Positions 9,129 through 20,213 of a stretch of 64,000 bases of DNA are shown piece after piece. This DNA comes from an uncultured Candidatus Pelagibacter sp. (GTDB taxonomy: Bacteria; Pseudomonadota; Alphaproteobacteria; Pelagibacterales; Pelagibacteraceae), in the NCBI GenBank assembly GCA_905616395.1, contig CAJQSQ010000004.1, positions 62,001-126,000 of the forward strand, in the 5' to 3' direction. Made by a program: the position numbers and the translations under genes. Below the pieces are notes generated by a model. It saw only the letters and a list, made by a program, of their open reading frames with translations, was not told the DNA's origin and did no database searches. Position 1 is the stretch's first letter. Every line of letters starts with the position of its first letter.

Positions 9129-9588
9129 GAGAAAATTATTTATATTTTTTATAATATCATTATTTGTTTCAGCTTGTACTTTAAAAAAAGTTCAAAAGCA
9201 CCACGGTGTTCATTTTTTAAATAAAAAACAAGAAAAGCTTACTGTTAATCAGTCAAATAAAAACGATATTTTAAAATTATTAGGTTCACCATCAACAAAA
9301 AGTACTTTTGACAATGATTTATGGATTTATATTGAAAGAAAAACTGACAATTCATCTCTTACAAGATTTGGTAGTGAAAGAATTATAGTTAATAACGTTC
9401 TATTATTAGAGATCAATAAAATGGGTCTTCTTGAAAAGAAAGAATTTCTAGATCTCACTAATATGCAAGAATTAAAATTTGCTGAACAAACAACAGAAAA
9501 TAAATACAAGAAAAATACATTTGTATATGACTTTCTATCAAGTTTGAGACAAAAAATTAACGACCCATTAGGTAAAAGAAAAAGATAA
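9127..9588 (+). CDS. bamE: Outer membrane protein assembly factor BamE (SmpA/OmlA family lipoprotein)
   Basis: Lipobox VSAC; HGVHFLNKKQEKLTVNQSNKNDILKLLGSPSTKSTFDNDLWIYIERK. Confidence 0.85.
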   Translation: MRKLFIFFIISLFVSACTLKKVQKHHGVHFLNKKQEKLTVNQSNKNDILKLLGSPSTKSTFDNDLWIYIERKTDNSSLTRFGSERIIVNNVLLLEINKMGLLEKKEFLDLTNMQELKFAEQTTENKYKKNTFVYDFLSSLRQKINDPLGKRKR

Positions 9589-9600
9589 ACTTTTTCTTTT
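9574..9600. terminator. Bidirectional hairpin between convergent bamE and hppA
   Basis: Perfect 11-bp stem AAAAGAAAAAG (9574-9584), ATAAA loop, CTTTTTCTTTT (9590-9600); T-rich arm on either strand. Confidence 0.6.
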
Positions 9601-11705
9601 TATCCAGCAATTACAGCCAACAATAATAAAGCTACAATATTAGTAATCTTAATCATTGGGTTTACAGCAGGACCAGCAGTATCTTTGTATGGGTCTCCAA
9701 CAGTGTCTCCAGTTACTGCAGCTTTATGTGCTTCAGAACCTTTTCCACCGTGATTACCATCTTCAATATATTTCTTAGCATTATCCCAAGCACCACCACC
9801 TGCAGTCATTGAAACAGCAACAAACAGACCTGTTATAATTACACCTAATAACATTGCGCCAACAGCAGCTAACGCTTCTGCTTGACCACCGATAGGTAGA
9901 ATTACAAAATACAAAACTATTGGTGAAAGAACTGGTAATAATGATGGCACAATCATTTCTCTAATTGCTGCAAGAGTTAACAGATCTACTAATTTAGCAT
10001 AATCAGGCTTTTGTTTACCCTTCATAATACCAGGATATTTTTTAAATTGTCTTCTAACTTCTACAACTACAGCTCCACCTGCTCTACCAACAGCTTGCAT
10101 GCCCATTGATCCAAATAAATATGGAAGCATTCCACCAATTAATAAACCAACAACGACATAAGGATTAGTTAAGTCAAAAGTTACAACTATTCCCTCTAAT
10201 TTAGATCCTGCCGTACCAGAAAAATGTTTAATATCTTCAACGTAAGCTGCAAATAAAACTAATGCACCTAAACCAGCTGAACCAATTGCATAACCTTTAG
10301 TAACAGCTTTAGTAGTGTTACCTACTGCATCCAATGCATCTGTAGTCTTTCTTACATTATTTGGTAATTTAGCCATTTCAGCAATACCACCAGCATTATC
10401 AGTTACAGGACCATAAGCATCAAGAGCAACAACCATACCAGCTAAAGCTAACATTGTGGTTACAGAAATAGCAATTCCATAAAGACCAGCAATTGAGTTT
10501 GTAGCTAAAATCCCAGCAACAATAATTAATGCAGGTATCGCTGTAGCTTCCATTGAAACAGCTAGGCCCTGAATTACATTTGTTCCATGACCTGTTGTAG
10601 AAGATTTAGCAATACTTCTTACCGGTCTGTATTCAGTTCCAGTGTAGTATTCAGTAATCCAAATTAATAATCCAGTAATGACTAGACCAATTATTCCACA
10701 ATAATACAAACTCATACCAGTAAAACTTTTACCATTAACAGTATATTCGCTTGCAAAACCAATTACATAATCAGTAACAGGGTATAAAATTATTAATGAA
10801 GAAACAGCAGAAACCACAAACCCTTTATATAAAGCGTTCATAACGTTTTTACTTTTTCCAAGTTTAACAAAGAAAGTTCCCAAGATTGATGTTAGAATAC
10901 AAGCCCCACCAATAGTTAGAGGGTAGATCATCATATTCATATCACCGTAGAAAAAAATAGAAGAAAGAACCATTGTTGCAACAATAGTTACAGCGTAAGT
11001 TTCAAACAAATCAGCTGCCATACCAGCACAATCTCCAACGTTATCTCCAACGTTATCAGCAATTACAGCTGGATTTCTAGGATCATCTTCAGGTATTCCT
11101 GCTTCAACTTTACCAACTAAGTCAGCACCAACATCAGCACCTTTAGTAAAAATTCCACCACCCAATCTTGCAAAAATAGATATTAAAGAAGCACCAAAAC
11201 CTAACGCAACTAATGCATTAACAACTTCTCTATCATCAATTCCAGCTTTTAATAAAAAATAATAATAAACTGCTATAGCTAACAAAGCTAAACCAGCAAC
11301 AAGCATCCCTGTGACAGCACCTGATTTAAAAGCTACAGCTAGCCCACTTGCTAAACCTTTTCTTGAAGCTTCAGCAGTTCTAACATTAGCTTGAACTGAA
11401 ACCAACATTCCAACATAACCAGCTATTCCAGATAGTGTTGCACCAATAAAGTAACCAAGCCCAACTAGAGGACTAAACACCCAGCAAATAATAACTAAAA
11501 CAACAACTCCAACCACAGCTATTGTTTTATATTGTCTTGTTAAGTAGGCTTTAGCTCCAATTTGAATTGCAGATGCAATTTCTTGCATTTTTGCATTTCC
11601 AGCACTCAATTTAATAATATTTAAACCAGTAAAAAAACCATAAACGATTGCAAGTGATCCTGCTGCTATGGTGTAAAGTAATATTGTTTCTATAAGTGTG
11701 TTCAT
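9600..11705 (-). CDS. hppA: Membrane-bound proton-translocating pyrophosphatase
   Basis: [80 protein letters not shown]. Confidence 0.97.
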   Translation of the reverse strand: MNTLIETILLYTIAAGSLAIVYGFFTGLNIIKLSAGNAKMQEIASAIQIGAKAYLTRQYKTIAVVGVVVLVIICWVFSPLVGLGYFIGATLSGIAGYVGMLVSVQANVRTAEASRKGLASGLAVAFKSGAVTGMLVAGLALLAIAVYYYFLLKAGIDDREVVNALVALGFGASLISIFARLGGGIFTKGADVGADLVGKVEAGIPEDDPRNPAVIADNVGDNVGDCAGMAADLFETYAVTIVATMVLSSIFFYGDMNMMIYPLTIGGACILTSILGTFFVKLGKSKNVMNALYKGFVVSAVSSLIILYPVTDYVIGFASEYTVNGKSFTGMSLYYCGIIGLVITGLLIWITEYYTGTEYRPVRSIAKSSTTGHGTNVIQGLAVSMEATAIPALIIVAGILATNSIAGLYGIAISVTTMLALAGMVVALDAYGPVTDNAGGIAEMAKLPNNVRKTTDALDAVGNTTKAVTKGYAIGSAGLGALVLFAAYVEDIKHFSGTAGSKLEGIVVTFDLTNPYVVVGLLIGGMLPYLFGSMGMQAVGRAGGAVVVEVRRQFKKYPGIMKGKQKPDYAKLVDLLTLAAIREMIVPSLLPVLSPIVLYFVILPIGGQAEALAAVGAMLLGVIITGLFVAVSMTAGGGAWDNAKKYIEDGNHGGKGSEAHKAAVTGDTVGDPYKDTAGPAVNPMIKITNIVALLLLAVIAG

Positions 11706-11795
11706 GATGCCTTTTTAGTTGTTTGGTTGTTAAAAATTTTATTGTTTAAAGTCCGGACAATACAAAAAAAGCAATAAAAGGCAATATCTAACTTG

Positions 11796-12755
11796 CTAAA
11801 ACTTATGAAAATAACCCTTGTTTTTAAGGCTAATTTTCACGTTTTTATCATCAACAATAGATGATTTTTTAACGTAACTTTGAATCGAGCCAATTTTTGT
11901 AAGCTTAACTCTATAATTAGTGGCTATTTTTTTTATGATTCTCTTCTTATTTTTTGAGGCTGTAAATAAGATCTGATAATCATCCCCATTAGAAATGTAG
12001 TTAATTTTGGATAATTTTTTAAGATCAATTATTTTTTTAAGATTATTTGAAATTGGAATATCTTCTAAAAAAAGCTTGTAAGACAATTTTTGATTATTGA
12101 TCATTTTATCAAGATCTGCCAATAGCCCATCAGAAATATCGATTGAAGTATTAGCGAATTTTTTAATTTGGTCTGTTAATCGTAATTGAATACTTGGCAT
12201 AAAATATTGGTTTGTAAAATACTTTTTTAATTTATAGTTAAGTTTAAATTTATTCTTTAAAATTAATAAACCTAAATAACTATCTCCTAAATTACCAGAA
12301 ACATAAATATCATCATTAATTTTAGCTTTATTTCTATAAATAATATTATTAGAAAAACCAATTGAAGTAATTGTAAAACTTAATTTATTTGAAAAAACCG
12401 TGTCTCCACCACTTAAAAATATTTTATATTTATTTTGTTCTTGATTGAGCGCTTTAGTAATTTTTGATAAATTTGATTTAGAAAAACTTTTTTTATTACC
12501 AGATCCTGAAATAAAATAATATTTTGGTTTAACACCTTTACAAATAAGATCTGATATGGAAGATCTAATGATCTTTTTAATAACTAAATCAGGTTTTTTA
12601 AAATTAATAAAATGATTACCTTCAGTATATGTATCAACTGAAACTACTAATCTATTTTTTTCATCAAAAAAAACATCATCATTTAAATTTAGAGCACTAG
12701 GAGATTTTTTAGAAAGTTTTTGAAAATAATTTTTAATTAATTCAAATTCATGCAT
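11796..12755 (-). CDS. thiL: Thiamine-monophosphate kinase
   Basis: LNDDVFFDEKNRLVVSVDTYTEGNHF, DISDGLLADLDKM, NGDDYQILFTA. Confidence 0.9.
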   Translation of the reverse strand: MHEFELIKNYFQKLSKKSPSALNLNDDVFFDEKNRLVVSVDTYTEGNHFINFKKPDLVIKKIIRSSISDLICKGVKPKYYFISGSGNKKSFSKSNLSKITKALNQEQNKYKIFLSGGDTVFSNKLSFTITSIGFSNNIIYRNKAKINDDIYVSGNLGDSYLGLLILKNKFKLNYKLKKYFTNQYFMPSIQLRLTDQIKKFANTSIDISDGLLADLDKMINNQKLSYKLFLEDIPISNNLKKIIDLKKLSKINYISNGDDYQILFTASKNKKRIIKKIATNYRVKLTKIGSIQSYVKKSSIVDDKNVKISLKNKGYFHKF

Positions 12756-13152
12756 TGGTAATTCTTATTTTTTTAGCTATTTTATCTAATATTGCATTTA
12801 AATATTTGGTTTGGCCATCTTCTAAAAAAAAATTTGAGGCATCAAGATATTCTTTAATAATTATTTTTGTAGAAACTTTTGGTTTATATAAAAACTCAAA
12901 TATAGCTGATTTTACAATTATTTGAAAAACTTTATCTAAATTAGTAAGTTGAATGTCTTCACTTAAATACTTTTTAACCTCTTCTTTAATAACCTCATCT
13001 CTTTCTATTGTACCTAAAACCACATCTTTAATGAACTTTTTAAACCTATGTTTGGGAAAAATTAAATCCGTGTCATCATTAAAAAAATTACCATATAATT
13101 TTTGGATAATTATAACTCTTGGACTTTGATTTGGATTGTATGGAGTTCTCAT
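12748..13152 (-). CDS. nusB: Transcription antitermination factor NusB
   Basis: Short helical NusB-like protein between ribH and thiL; conserved location. Confidence 0.75.
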   Translation of the reverse strand: MRTPYNPNQSPRVIIIQKLYGNFFNDDTDLIFPKHRFKKFIKDVVLGTIERDEVIKEEVKKYLSEDIQLTNLDKVFQIIVKSAIFEFLYKPKVSTKIIIKEYLDASNFFLEDGQTKYLNAILDKIAKKIRITNA

Positions 13153-13154
13153 TG

Positions 13155-13541
13155 CTATTGAGAAAGGACAGATATAACAGCTTGAGCTGCTTCTCTTCCC
13201 TTTTTCTTCCTAGCTATAGCTTGACTCATATTAAGGCAGGTAATAATTCCATTACCAATGGGTTTTTTGTTTTCTATAGATAGTTTCATTATTGCATCAG
13301 TTGAAGCATGAGAAATAAAGTCAAAATGTGGTGTTTGGCCCTTAATAACACAACCAAGAGCTAAAAAAGCATCATACTTCTTAATATTCTTTGAAATTGT
13401 AACCGGTATTTCAAAAACACCTGGAACATTGATAATTTTTATTGAACTAGATTTGGGTAATATGTTCTTTGCACTATTAAGCAAACCTTTGGATATGTCT
13501 TTATAATAATCAGCAATAACTATTAAATATTTTTTTTTCAT
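13155..13541 (-). CDS. ribH: 6,7-dimethyl-8-ribityllumazine synthase
   Basis: NVPGVFEIPVTISKNIKKYDAFLALGCVIKGQTPHFDFIS. Confidence 0.93.
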   Translation of the reverse strand: MKKKYLIVIADYYKDISKGLLNSAKNILPKSSSIKIINVPGVFEIPVTISKNIKKYDAFLALGCVIKGQTPHFDFISHASTDAIMKLSIENKKPIGNGIITCLNMSQAIARKKKGREAAQAVISVLSQ

Positions 13542-14641
13542 TAAATGATTTCCTGCTTGTTAATCTTTATATCATAACCCTCTAAACCAATAACTTTTTT
13601 ATGAGATTTGGTAATTAATATCATATTTTTAATCTTTAAATCTTTAATTATTTGAGCCCCAATACCATAATTTCTTATAAGTTTATCATTTCCCTTTTTA
13701 TAGAAATCTTTGTTCTTATAATCCTTGAGTGTTTGTGTAACAGATTTTAAGTTTGTATCTTTTATAAAAACTAAAACACAGTTATTAAATTTCTTAAAAT
13801 AGTTTAAAGTTTTATCAAATGAATTTGGTAATTGCTGATTGATTAAATAATTTTGGACTACATTAGATGAAATTACTCTAACTCTTGGTACTATCCCTTT
13901 TTTAATATTTCCTTTAATTAGAGCAAAGTGCTCAGATCCATCTAAAAGATTTTCATAAATTCTAATTTTATATTTCTGATTTTTAACTTCAATATCAGAT
14001 TGTTTTTTAAGTTTAATTAGTTTTTCTTTTTTTAAACGATAAGCAATAAGGTCTTCAATCTTGCCAATCTTTAAATTATGTTTTTTTGCAAAATTAAATA
14101 AATCTTGACCTTTAGCCATTGTACCATCTTCATTCATTATTTCACAAATGACTGCAGAGTTATTTTTTTTAGCAAGTTTTGAAATATCAACGGAAGCTTC
14201 TGTATGACCAGCTCTTACTAAAACACCTCCATCTTTTGCAATAATTGGAAAAATATGACCAGGTGAAACAATATCCTTTTTATTCACATTTTTCTTTGAG
14301 GCAATTTTAATTGTCTTAGCTCTATCTTTTGCTGAAATCCCAGTTGTTATTCCTTTTTTTGCTTCTATAGAAATTGTGAAAGCTGTTTTATTTCTTGATT
14401 GATTTATAGGTGACATTAAAGATAAATTTAATCTTTTTGCCTGAATGCTATCTAATGCAAGACAGATTAATCCACGACCATATTTAGCCATAAAATTTAT
14501 ATTTTTAGCACTTGAGTCAGAAGTTGATATTATTAAGTCACCTTCATTTTCTCTTTTCTCATCATCAACTAAGATGAACATACCACCCTTCTTTGCGATA
14601 TTAATTATACTTTCAATTGATGCATAATTATTTTTTATCAT
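13541..14641 (-). CDS. ribB: 3,4-dihydroxy-2-butanone 4-phosphate synthase fused to a degenerate GTP cyclohydrolase II-like domain (RibBX-like)
   Basis: N-terminal DDEKRENEGDLIIS and GHTEASVDISKLA (RibB); C-terminal half lacks the Zn-binding Cys motif of RibA but keeps NYGIGAQIIKDL. Confidence 0.88.
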   Translation of the reverse strand: MIKNNYASIESIINIAKKGGMFILVDDEKRENEGDLIISTSDSSAKNINFMAKYGRGLICLALDSIQAKRLNLSLMSPINQSRNKTAFTISIEAKKGITTGISAKDRAKTIKIASKKNVNKKDIVSPGHIFPIIAKDGGVLVRAGHTEASVDISKLAKKNNSAVICEIMNEDGTMAKGQDLFNFAKKHNLKIGKIEDLIAYRLKKEKLIKLKKQSDIEVKNQKYKIRIYENLLDGSEHFALIKGNIKKGIVPRVRVISSNVVQNYLINQQLPNSFDKTLNYFKKFNNCVLVFIKDTNLKSVTQTLKDYKNKDFYKKGNDKLIRNYGIGAQIIKDLKIKNMILITKSHKKVIGLEGYDIKINKQEII

Positions 14642-15221
14642 TAAAATAATTTCTAACGTATTTAGATAAGATATCTATCTCTATATTAACTAGGCTGCTC
14701 TTTTTTAATGAAGATAAATTGGTAAGTTTAAAAGTGTGTGGAATAACCCAAACTTGAAAACCTATTTGGGTTACTTTAGAAATTGTTAAAGAAATTCCAT
14801 TAATACAAATAGAAGCTTTTTCTATTAGGTTTTTTCTTTCTTTTTTTATTATTTCAAAATCAAACAAATAGGATTTATCAATTTTTTTAATATTTGATAT
14901 TTTACCAACCGTATCAACATGGCCTTGACATATATGACCAGATATTTTTTGACCATATTTTAATGGCAGTTCTAGGTTAATATTATCTTTAATTTTTAAA
15001 AATTTAAACTTTGATCTCTGTATTGTTTCGTCAGATAAATAGAATTCCATTAATCTATTTTTAATTGATATTAGTGTTAGACAAACTCCATCACAAGCTA
15101 CAGATACACCAATATCTTTTTTAGTCAGTTTTAAAATTGAATTTATAAAGATATTAATACCCTTATCTCTCTTAGTAATTTTTTTAATAACTCCTTGATT
15201 AAATATTATTCCATTAAACAT
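14628..15221 (-). CDS. ribE: Riboflavin synthase (alpha subunit type)
   Basis: MFNGIIFNQGVIKKI, VACDGVCLTL, SGHICQGHVDTVGKI, INGISLTI. Confidence 0.93.
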   Translation of the reverse strand: MFNGIIFNQGVIKKITKRDKGINIFINSILKLTKKDIGVSVACDGVCLTLISIKNRLMEFYLSDETIQRSKFKFLKIKDNINLELPLKYGQKISGHICQGHVDTVGKISNIKKIDKSYLFDFEIIKKERKNLIEKASICINGISLTISKVTQIGFQVWVIPHTFKLTNLSSLKKSSLVNIEIDILSKYVRNYFNDKK

Positions 15222-15222
15222 A

Positions 15223-16329
15223 TTATTTTTTATAGAGTGTGATTGAATCTTTTCCTAATGATGTATTAATTTTTTTTTTATTTTTATAATTTTGTGACAA
15301 GTATTTAAAGCAATTAAAATCTTTATAAGCAACTAATTTTGATAAACTTTTTTGACTTTTAAATAGGTAAAATTCATTAAATAATTTATTTTTTAAAAAA
15401 CTAGAAGATAAATCATCACCACCTTCAACTAAAATATTTCTAATTCCAGCTTTATAAAGCTTCTTAAGAACAAGTTTCAAATCAAAATAACTATTTTTAA
15501 TTAAATTTGACTTAATTAATTGGATGCCTTTTTTTTTAAATAAAGTAATTTTTTTTTTATTAACATTATTATAAAAAGTGATGGTATTAGTCTTATTAGC
15601 AGTTCTAAAAATATGAGAGTTTATATTTGTTTCCAAATTATTATCTAAAATAATTCTTTTTGGTGAAAATTTATTCAGACCCTTAAGTCTACAATCTAAC
15701 TTAGGATTATCTTGATTCAAAGTTTTATATGAAATCATCAAAGAATCATTTTTGTATCTTAAAAAATGTGTCAATTTATCAGAGTGAATATCGGTAATTC
15801 TTTTTGTCCCTTTGCTATATATTAAATTATTTTTAGAAATTGCAATTTTACCAGTAACATAAGGAAGATTATTTTTTCTATTAAAAAAATAAGGTATATA
15901 AAAGTTATTAACTTCATTTTTAAGTAAATTTTTTTTTACTAAAATATCTTTAGATTGAAGAATCTTTAAAGTTTTACCTTTAACTTTTTTATCAGTATCT
16001 TCTACCGCATACACAACTTCTTTAATTCTACTTTTAATTATAATATTTGTGCACGGAGGAGTTTTTCCATAATGACTACAAGGTTCAAGAGTAACATACA
16101 TTTTTGCACCTTCTAAATTTTCATTTGAATTTTTAATAGCATTAAATTCAGCATGGGGCGTACCATTGTAACCTGTTTGTCCAATAGAAATTATTTCATC
16201 ATTTTTAACAATTACACATCCTACTGATGGATTTTCACCAGTAAGACCATGACGAGCATTTGCTAAACTTAAAGCAAGACTCATATATTTTTTATCTTTT
16301 TTTGAGAATTTATCTTTTCTTGTAGACAT
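15223..16329 (-). CDS. ribD: Bifunctional diaminohydroxyphosphoribosylaminopyrimidine deaminase / 5-amino-6-(5-phosphoribosylamino)uracil reductase
   Basis: [43 protein letters not shown]. Confidence 0.93.
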   Translation of the reverse strand: MSTRKDKFSKKDKKYMSLALSLANARHGLTGENPSVGCVIVKNDEIISIGQTGYNGTPHAEFNAIKNSNENLEGAKMYVTLEPCSHYGKTPPCTNIIIKSRIKEVVYAVEDTDKKVKGKTLKILQSKDILVKKNLLKNEVNNFYIPYFFNRKNNLPYVTGKIAISKNNLIYSKGTKRITDIHSDKLTHFLRYKNDSLMISYKTLNQDNPKLDCRLKGLNKFSPKRIILDNNLETNINSHIFRTANKTNTITFYNNVNKKKITLFKKKGIQLIKSNLIKNSYFDLKLVLKKLYKAGIRNILVEGGDDLSSSFLKNKLFNEFYLFKSQKSLSKLVAYKDFNCFKYLSQNYKNKKKINTSLGKDSITLYKK

Positions 16330-16768
16330 CTAATTTGTCCACGAATTGCACAAAGTCTTTTTCTTCTCTAAAGTTTCTATAAACAGAGGCAAATCTAACA
16401 TAGGCAACAGGATCAAGATCTTTCAGACCTTCCATAACCAATGTGCCAATTGTATTTGATGAAATTTCACTTTGACCAAGCTCTTCTAATGCTCTTGAAG
16501 TTCGACTAATAAACTTTTCTGCTGTTTCGGTATCTATCGGTCTCTTCTTTAGTGCTATATAGATAGATTTAGATAGTTTATCTCGATCAAAAGATGATTT
16601 TCTACCATTTTTTTTGATAACCATTATTTCTCTAAATTGAACTCTTTCAAAAGTAGTAAACCTTGCACCACATACACACAATCTTCTTCTTCTTATTGCA
16701 GTTCCATCTTCTGTAGGTCTAGAATCGACAACTGATGTTTCACCTTTTTTACAAATTGAACAAATCAT
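16310..16768 (-). CDS. nrdR: Transcriptional repressor NrdR
   Basis: [41 protein letters not shown]. Confidence 0.97.
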   Translation of the reverse strand: MICSICKKGETSVVDSRPTEDGTAIRRRRLCVCGARFTTFERVQFREIMVIKKNGRKSSFDRDKLSKSIYIALKKRPIDTETAEKFISRTSRALEELGQSEISSNTIGTLVMEGLKDLDPVAYVRFASVYRNFREEKDFVQFVDKLDVYKKR

Positions 16769-18079
16769 TTATTTTAAGTTTTTATAAATCGGAAAAAAAG
16801 ATGTAAGCTCTACAACTTCATTTCTAACTTCTTCTTCTATCTTACTATTATCTTCGGGGTTCTCAGATAAACCTTTTACAACCTTGGTTATTAATTCTCC
16901 TACTTTTTCAAATTCCTTTAATCCAAAACCTCTAGTAGTTGCTGCTTGAGTACCTAATCTTATACCAGATGTAATCATTGGCTTTTCTGAATCGAAGGGT
17001 ATTCCATTCTTATTACAGGTAATATAAGCTCTTGAAAGACTTTCGGCTGCTAAATTACCCTTAACATTGAAAGGTCTCAGATCAACCAACATTAAGTGTG
17101 TGTCTGTTCCACCAGAATAAATCTTAAATCCATTGTTTTTAAGTGTTTCAGATAAAATTTTAGCGTTAGCTAAAACTGATTTGATATAATCTTTAAAATC
17201 AGGTCTTAATGCTTCTAGGAAACCAGCTGCCTTAGCTGCAATTACATGCATTAATGGTCCACCTTGATAACCAGGGAATACTGCTGTGTTAAATTTTTTT
17301 GCAAGATCTTCGTGATTAGTTAAAATAATTCCACCTCTTGCACTTCTAAATACTTTATGAGTTGTTGACGTAACTACATGTGCATGATCGCAGGGGTTTG
17401 GGTAACCTTTACCAGCAACTAAACCTGAAAAATGAGCCATATCTACCATAAGATATGCTCCTACTTTATCGGCAATTTCTCTAAATCTCTTAAAGTCTAT
17501 TACTCTTGAGTAAGCACTCCCACCACAAATTATAAGTTTTGGTTTATGTTCTAATGCAAGTCTCTCAACATTATCATAATCAATAAGTTCAGATTCTTTA
17601 TCAACATCATACCCTATTGGGTTAAACCATTTACCAGACATTGAAATTTTTAATCCATGAGTAATGTGTCCACCAGAATTTAGACTCATTCCCATAAATG
17701 TATCACCTGGATTTAATAGTGCTAAAAATACAGCTCCATTTGCTTGGGCTCCAGAATGTGGTTGAGCGTTTGCAAATTTACAATCAAATAATTTTTTCAA
17801 TCTTTCAATTGCTAAATTTTCAGCAACATCAACATGCTCACAGCCATTGTAGTATCTTTTTCCAGGATACCCTTCTGCATATTTATTTGTTAGGACAGAT
17901 CCTTGTGCCTCTAGAACAGCTTGTGAAACAATATTTTCAGAAGCAATTAATTCAATATGTTGTTGTTGTCTTTTTAATTCATCGCTTATTGCTTTATGTA
18001 ATTCTGGATCTGCTACAGCTAAACTGTCTTCAAAAAAACTTTTATAATTGTCATTTAGATAGTTTTTTTCACTAGACAT
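16769..18079 (-). CDS. glyA: Serine hydroxymethyltransferase
   Basis: [61 protein letters not shown]. Confidence 0.98.
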   Translation of the reverse strand: MSSEKNYLNDNYKSFFEDSLAVADPELHKAISDELKRQQQHIELIASENIVSQAVLEAQGSVLTNKYAEGYPGKRYYNGCEHVDVAENLAIERLKKLFDCKFANAQPHSGAQANGAVFLALLNPGDTFMGMSLNSGGHITHGLKISMSGKWFNPIGYDVDKESELIDYDNVERLALEHKPKLIICGGSAYSRVIDFKRFREIADKVGAYLMVDMAHFSGLVAGKGYPNPCDHAHVVTSTTHKVFRSARGGIILTNHEDLAKKFNTAVFPGYQGGPLMHVIAAKAAGFLEALRPDFKDYIKSVLANAKILSETLKNNGFKIYSGGTDTHLMLVDLRPFNVKGNLAAESLSRAYITCNKNGIPFDSEKPMITSGIRLGTQAATTRGFGLKEFEKVGELITKVVKGLSENPEDNSKIEEEVRNEVVELTSFFPIYKNLK

Positions 18080-18081
18080 AA

Positions 18082-18507
18082 TTAAATTTTTTTAATTCTT
18101 ATTGCGTGTCTTCCACCTTCAAACTTTGTATTTAAAAAAACACTAACACAATTTAAAGCATTTTTTTTTGTAAGCAGTCTTGAACCCAATGTAATGATAT
18201 TTGCATCGTTATGCAATCTTGATAATTTTGTAGATTTTAAATTAAAACATTGTGCAGCACGTATATTTTTATGTCTATTTGCCGCAATATTCATTCCCAT
18301 ACCTGAACCACAAACCAGTATGCCTGTATGGTTATTATTTGTTTTAACTTTTTTAGCAACTTTATGAGCATAATCAGGATAGTCAACTCTATCATTATTG
18401 AAAGGACCTAAGTCATTATAGTTAATCTTTTTTTTATCTAAATGAAGCTTGATTGACTCTTTTAATTCATAGCCAGCATGATCGGATGATATAAATATTT
18501 TTTTCAA
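18082..18507 (-). CDS. rpiB: Ribose-5-phosphate isomerase B
   Basis: [51 protein letters not shown]. Confidence 0.95.
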   Translation of the reverse strand: MKKIFISSDHAGYELKESIKLHLDKKKINYNDLGPFNNDRVDYPDYAHKVAKKVKTNNNHTGILVCGSGMGMNIAANRHKNIRAAQCFNLKSTKLSRLHNDANIITLGSRLLTKKNALNCVSVFLNTKFEGGRHAIRIKKI

Positions 18508-18508
18508 A

Positions 18509-19150
18509 TTAATTAAATTTATAATCTAAAACACAAGCTACTAAGTGAATTCTATTTTCTTCACCACCGTTAAAAGCATTATGGTATTTTACATTATTAG
18601 TAATCCATACTGAGCCATCGGCTGGCATGTGTTTTGCAACATTATCTATCACCATTAAACAGCCAGGGTTTGTAATTAGAGGTATGTGCAGTCTTGGTTC
18701 TGGGTCTCTATGCCAACTCAATGTTGATCTTGGCTCCTTTAATAAAATCCTAACTCTACCTAATTTGTATTTAGATGACAGAACGTCAAAAACTTCTTTA
18801 AAATAAGTATTTTCATAATCAGGTATAAATTCTGAATAAGCAGATTCATCAACTGTGACATCTCTTGAAACTTCTTTACCTGACTTGTCTGGCTTAGTCC
18901 AATAAACACCTCTAGCCTTACTTCCCTTTACTGAATCTGGATCACCAGGAATTTGTGTTAGAGAAATGGCTCCAAAGTGGGCAATACCACCACCATCATC
19001 AAATTTTTTAGTTTGGATAATCTGATTGTAAGCTTCCTGTAATTTATTAATATCAAATTTGATATTTTGTTTTTGAAAGTCACTAAAATCTAAAATTTTT
19101 TCTTCTTTTTTTAAATCTAAGTTTACAATATTTTTGTTATCTATGTTCAT
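18509..19150 (-). CDS. Aspartyl/asparaginyl beta-hydroxylase-like 2-oxoglutarate/Fe(II) oxygenase
   Basis: STLSWHRDPEPRLHIPLITNPGCLMVID ... HNAFNGGEENRIHLVACV (H-x-D ... H, R/H). Confidence 0.65.
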   Translation of the reverse strand: MNIDNKNIVNLDLKKEEKILDFSDFQKQNIKFDINKLQEAYNQIIQTKKFDDGGGIAHFGAISLTQIPGDPDSVKGSKARGVYWTKPDKSGKEVSRDVTVDESAYSEFIPDYENTYFKEVFDVLSSKYKLGRVRILLKEPRSTLSWHRDPEPRLHIPLITNPGCLMVIDNVAKHMPADGSVWITNNVKYHNAFNGGEENRIHLVACVLDYKFN

Positions 19151-19223
19151 GTTGATTGTTTTTTACCCTTTTTAATATATATTTGTATAATACATTTGTC
19201 GCATTTTAAAAGTAGATTTAAAC

Positions 19224-20213
19224 ATGATTACAGGAAATTACCCAAATTTGAGACTTAGACGTAGTCGTAAAAATGATTGGTCTAGAAGATTAATTCAAGA
19301 GAATAGCCTCTCATCTAGTGATTTTATATTACCCATATTCTTGATTGATGGAAAAAATATAAAACAATCCATTAAAACAATGCCTGATGTTTATAGGTAC
19401 ACAATAGATAAACTTGGAATTGTTATTGATAGAGCAATCAAAAATAAAATACCTATGGTTGCATTGTTCCCCTATACAAATAAGACAAAAAAAAATGATA
19501 TTGGAACTGAAGCTTTAAATGAGGACAATCTTGTTTGTAAAGCTGTTCAATATATTAAAAAAAGATATAAAAATGAAATTGGTATTATGTGTGATGTAGC
19601 ATTGGATCCCTACACTTCTCATGGTCATGATGGTTTAGTAAAATCAGGATACGTATTAAATGATGAAACTATTGAAGTCTTGATAAACCAATCATTGTTA
19701 CAAGCAGAAATTGGTTGTGATGTTCTGGCTCCATCAGATATGATGGATGGAAGAATTGGTAAAATAAGAAAAGCTTTGGATAAAGAGGGACATGAAATGG
19801 TTCAGCTACTTTCTTATGCGGTAAAATATGCTTCAAGCTTTTATGGACCGTTCAGAGATGCGGTTGGTTCAAAAGGTTTATTAAAGGGTGATAAGAAAAA
19901 TTACCAAATGGACTTTAGAAACAGTGACGAGGCAATAAGAGAGGTAGCTCTAGATATTAAAGAAGGGGCTGATATGGTTATGGTTAAACCTGGTATGCCT
20001 TATCTGGACATAATTAAAACTGTTAAAGATAATTTTAAGATTCCTGTTCTGGCCTATCAAGTCTCAGGTGAATACTCACTATTAAGTAATAGTATTAAAA
20101 AAGGTCTAATAGATAAGGGCTCTGTGTTAGAGAGTTTGATTTCTTTTAAAAGAGCCGGAGCAAACGCTATAGTAAGCTATTATGCCGATAGAATTAACGA
20201 TTTAATCAAATAA
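19224..20213 (+). CDS. hemB: Delta-aminolevulinic acid dehydratase (porphobilinogen synthase)
   Basis: RLRRSRKNDWSRRLIQEN, CDVALDPYTSHGHDG, APSDMMDGRIGKIRKAL, MVKPGMPYLDII. Confidence 0.97.
   Translation: MITGNYPNLRLRRSRKNDWSRRLIQENSLSSSDFILPIFLIDGKNIKQSIKTMPDVYRYTIDKLGIVIDRAIKNKIPMVALFPYTNKTKKNDIGTEALNEDNLVCKAVQYIKKRYKNEIGIMCDVALDPYTSHGHDGLVKSGYVLNDETIEVLINQSLLQAEIGCDVLAPSDMMDGRIGKIRKALDKEGHEMVQLLSYAVKYASSFYGPFRDAVGSKGLLKGDKKNYQMDFRNSDEAIREVALDIKEGADMVMVKPGMPYLDIIKTVKDNFKIPVLAYQVSGEYSLLSNSIKKGLIDKGSVLESLISFKRAGANAIVSYYADRINDLIK

Noticed and set aside
17698-18075. 125-aa plus-strand ORF opposite glyA
   Set aside because: Antisense shadow ORF; Leu/His/Gln-rich low-complexity translation without a family.
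19150-19224. Possible glycine riboswitch or other structured RNA near glyA/hemB
   Set aside because: The 73-nt divergent spacer shows no recognisable aptamer core or stable GC-containing stem.
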